From an uncultured Methanomicrobiales archaeon (GTDB lineage: Archaea; Halobacteriota; Methanomicrobia; Methanomicrobiales; Methanospirillaceae): 64,000 bases of DNA. The notes under the pieces were generated by a model, which did not search any database, was not told the DNA's origin, and was given only the letters and a program-made list of their open reading frames with translations. The DNA is taken from NCBI GenBank assembly GCA_903926075.1, contig CAIYHQ010000050.1:62001-126000 (forward strand), read 5' to 3'. Shown here piece by piece: positions 62,734-64,000 of this stretch (position 1 is its first letter; each line of letters starts with the position of its first letter). A program made the translations under genes and the position numbers.

Positions 62734-64000
62734 ATGAGCCTTGCATCTGCGATAAAAGAGGCACGCGATCTGGTCCTCGAAAAAAAAGAGATCACAATAA
62801 TTTCTCATATCGATGCTGACGGAATCGCGAGTGAGGCAATTCTTTCCCAGGCATTTTCCCGAGCAGGTATTGAGATCAAATCAGTCTTCGTGAGACAACT
62901 TGAACCATTAACCATGTCAAGAGTCCCTAAAGACTCATCATTTAAAGTATTTTCAGATCTGGGTGCTGGCCATCAGCAGTTATTAGAGGAGAAGGGTCTT
63001 GCTCTGGACGAAGTCCTGATACTTGATCACCATATCAGTCAGCCGGGTAAAATTAATTATCACCAGGTAAACACCCTTCAGTACAACTATTCAAAGATGA
63101 GTGCAAGTGGTCTCTGTTACCTGCTTGCGCGTGAAATTGATTCTGCAAATACCGACCTTGCGAAGATCTCAACAATCGGAAATGTTGGTGACATGATGGC
63201 CCGTGAGGACGGCGGGCTTGTGGGCCCGGCACGTGATATAGTTGAGGATGGTATCCTTTATGGCAATATTGAAGCGAGAAAGGATATAGGGTTTTACGGC
63301 CTTTCGACACGGCCCGTATATCTTTGCCTCACATTCCATGATGATCCTTTTATACCAGGAATATCGAACAACCAGTCTGCAGCAATAAAATTCATAGAGA
63401 AAACCGGAGTCCGTCTGAAGGAAAATGGTCGGTTTTTAGTCTGGGAGGATATGACTTTTGATGAACAGAAGAAATTTACAAGTAGCTTCATCCAGTACCT
63501 CCTTGCCAATAATGTCCAGGTTGATAAGTTTTTCATTGAACATTACATGTTCCCAGATGAACCTCCGAGGACATCTCTTAGAAATGCCCAGGAGTTTGCA
63601 ACATTACTTAATGCCTGTGGTCGCTGGTCAAAGCCAAGAGTAGGAGCAGATGTCTGTCGAGGAGACCGTGGAGCTGCCTACAGGGATGCGCAGTATATGC
63701 TTACGAACCACAGGGCCGTTATACGTGAACTTCTTGAATATATCATCGATACAGGGGTAACTGAACTATCACATCTGCAGTATATCGACACCGGTGACAA
63801 ATATCCTGATACGATTGTTGGCATTGGGGCTGGAATGGCATTATCAAAATTGAACAGAAGGAAACCGATCCTCGTAATATGCTCACTCCCAGAGGAGCCT
63901 GAGGTATGTAAAGTCTCAATGAGAACAAACTCGCAGATGGTGGAAGAGGGGCTTGATCTTCAGGATGCACTTTGCAGGGCCTCCCAGGAAGTAGGAGGGG
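62734..64000 (+). CDS. RecJ-like DHH-family exonuclease, cut by the window end
   Basis: The frame is open from ATG 62734 to the end of the window (422 codons) with no stop. Visible DHH motifs are HIDADGIAS (residues about 25-33), SDLG near 76, LDHH near 97 and a later GNVGDMMA segment. This suits archaeal RecJ/GAN-type nucleases, which work with the GINS-MCM replisome or in RNA turnover. In archaea such genes are often near rps15, which would lie outside the window if present. Confidence 0.85.
   Translation, partial: MSLASAIKEARDLVLEKKEITIISHIDADGIASEAILSQAFSRAGIEIKSVFVRQLEPLTMSRVPKDSSFKVFSDLGAGHQQLLEEKGLALDEVLILDHHISQPGKINYHQVNTLQYNYSKMSASGLCYLLAREIDSANTDLAKISTIGNVGDMMAREDGGLVGPARDIVEDGILYGNIEARKDIGFYGLSTRPVYLCLTFHDDPFIPGISNNQSAAIKFIEKTGVRLKENGRFLVWEDMTFDEQKKFTSSFIQYLLANNVQVDKFFIEHYMFPDEPPRTSLRNAQEFATLLNACGRWSKPRVGADVCRGDRGAAYRDAQYMLTNHRAVIRELLEYIIDTGVTELSHLQYIDTGDKYPDTIVGIGAGMALSKLNRRKPILVICSLPEEPEVCKVSMRTNSQMVEEGLDLQDALCRASQEVGG

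Overview
The window is chromosomal DNA from a methanogenic archaeon, most likely of the order Methanomicrobiales. F420-dependent methanogenesis enzymes (Mer, Mtd), a methanofuran-biosynthesis kinase (MfnE), the regulators Tfx and NrpR, archaeal ribosomal, RNA polymerase, RNase P, KEOPS and proteasome genes, an archaeal SRP RNA and a DUF3821-like S-layer protein with a PGF-type C-terminal anchor all point that way. The genus cannot be fixed from the sequence alone. Nearly all of the DNA is conserved vertical core. No insertion sequence, prophage, CRISPR array or restriction system was seen.

Layout. 1-8.3 kb: the end of a secreted protein, purL, aIF2-beta with a TRAM tail, rpoL, and a minus-strand run of MBL hydrolase, AAA ATPase, methionine aminopeptidase and M24 peptidase. 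8.3-18.6 kb: tRNA-Asn and a CAT-anticodon tRNA (probably tRNA-Ile2), a zinc-ribbon methyltransferase, SRP RNA, malate dehydrogenase, EF-1 beta with a small zinc-finger protein, mfnE, a lamin-tail/phospholipase D protein, an HTH regulator pair with a palindromic operator, the NAD genes nadX-nadC, a methylthiotransferase and tRNA-Ile. 18.6-25 kb: indolepyruvate oxidoreductase iorAB, tRNA-Ser, cbf5, hemD, a TctA-like permease, tRNA-Gln and an archaeal thymidylate synthase. 25-37.7 kb: S-layer gene, AMP phosphorylase, a repeat-domain surface protein, tRNA-Arg, dut-nrpR, a divergent tubulin/FtsZ homologue, mer, galT, mtd, tfx and a decayed AAA-ATPase gene.

37.7-52 kb holds the large ribosomal-protein superoperon from rpl3 through secY, adkA, an EMC3/Oxa1-like gene and cmk, with the RNase P subunit rnp1 inside. 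52-54.8 kb holds two secreted proteins of unknown function, tRNA-Asp and an intron-containing tRNA-Tyr. 54.8-64 kb holds a LeuA/CimA-type synthase and a minus-strand information-processing operon (rpl15e, rnp3, rnp2, psmA, SBDS, rpl37ae, rpoP, pcc1, pfdB) from which the usual exosome genes are missing, then moaC, nnr and the start of a RecJ-like DHH gene cut by the window end.

The more unusual signals are the tubulin homologue with a degraded GTP signature, the AAA pseudogene upstream of rpl3, the missing exosome block, the probable tRNA-Ile2, short 5' leader hairpins in front of two strongly initiated surface or secreted genes, repeat elements in the mtd-tfx divergent promoter, and a Cys-rich tail on thymidylate synthase. 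No clearly novel multi-gene system was found.
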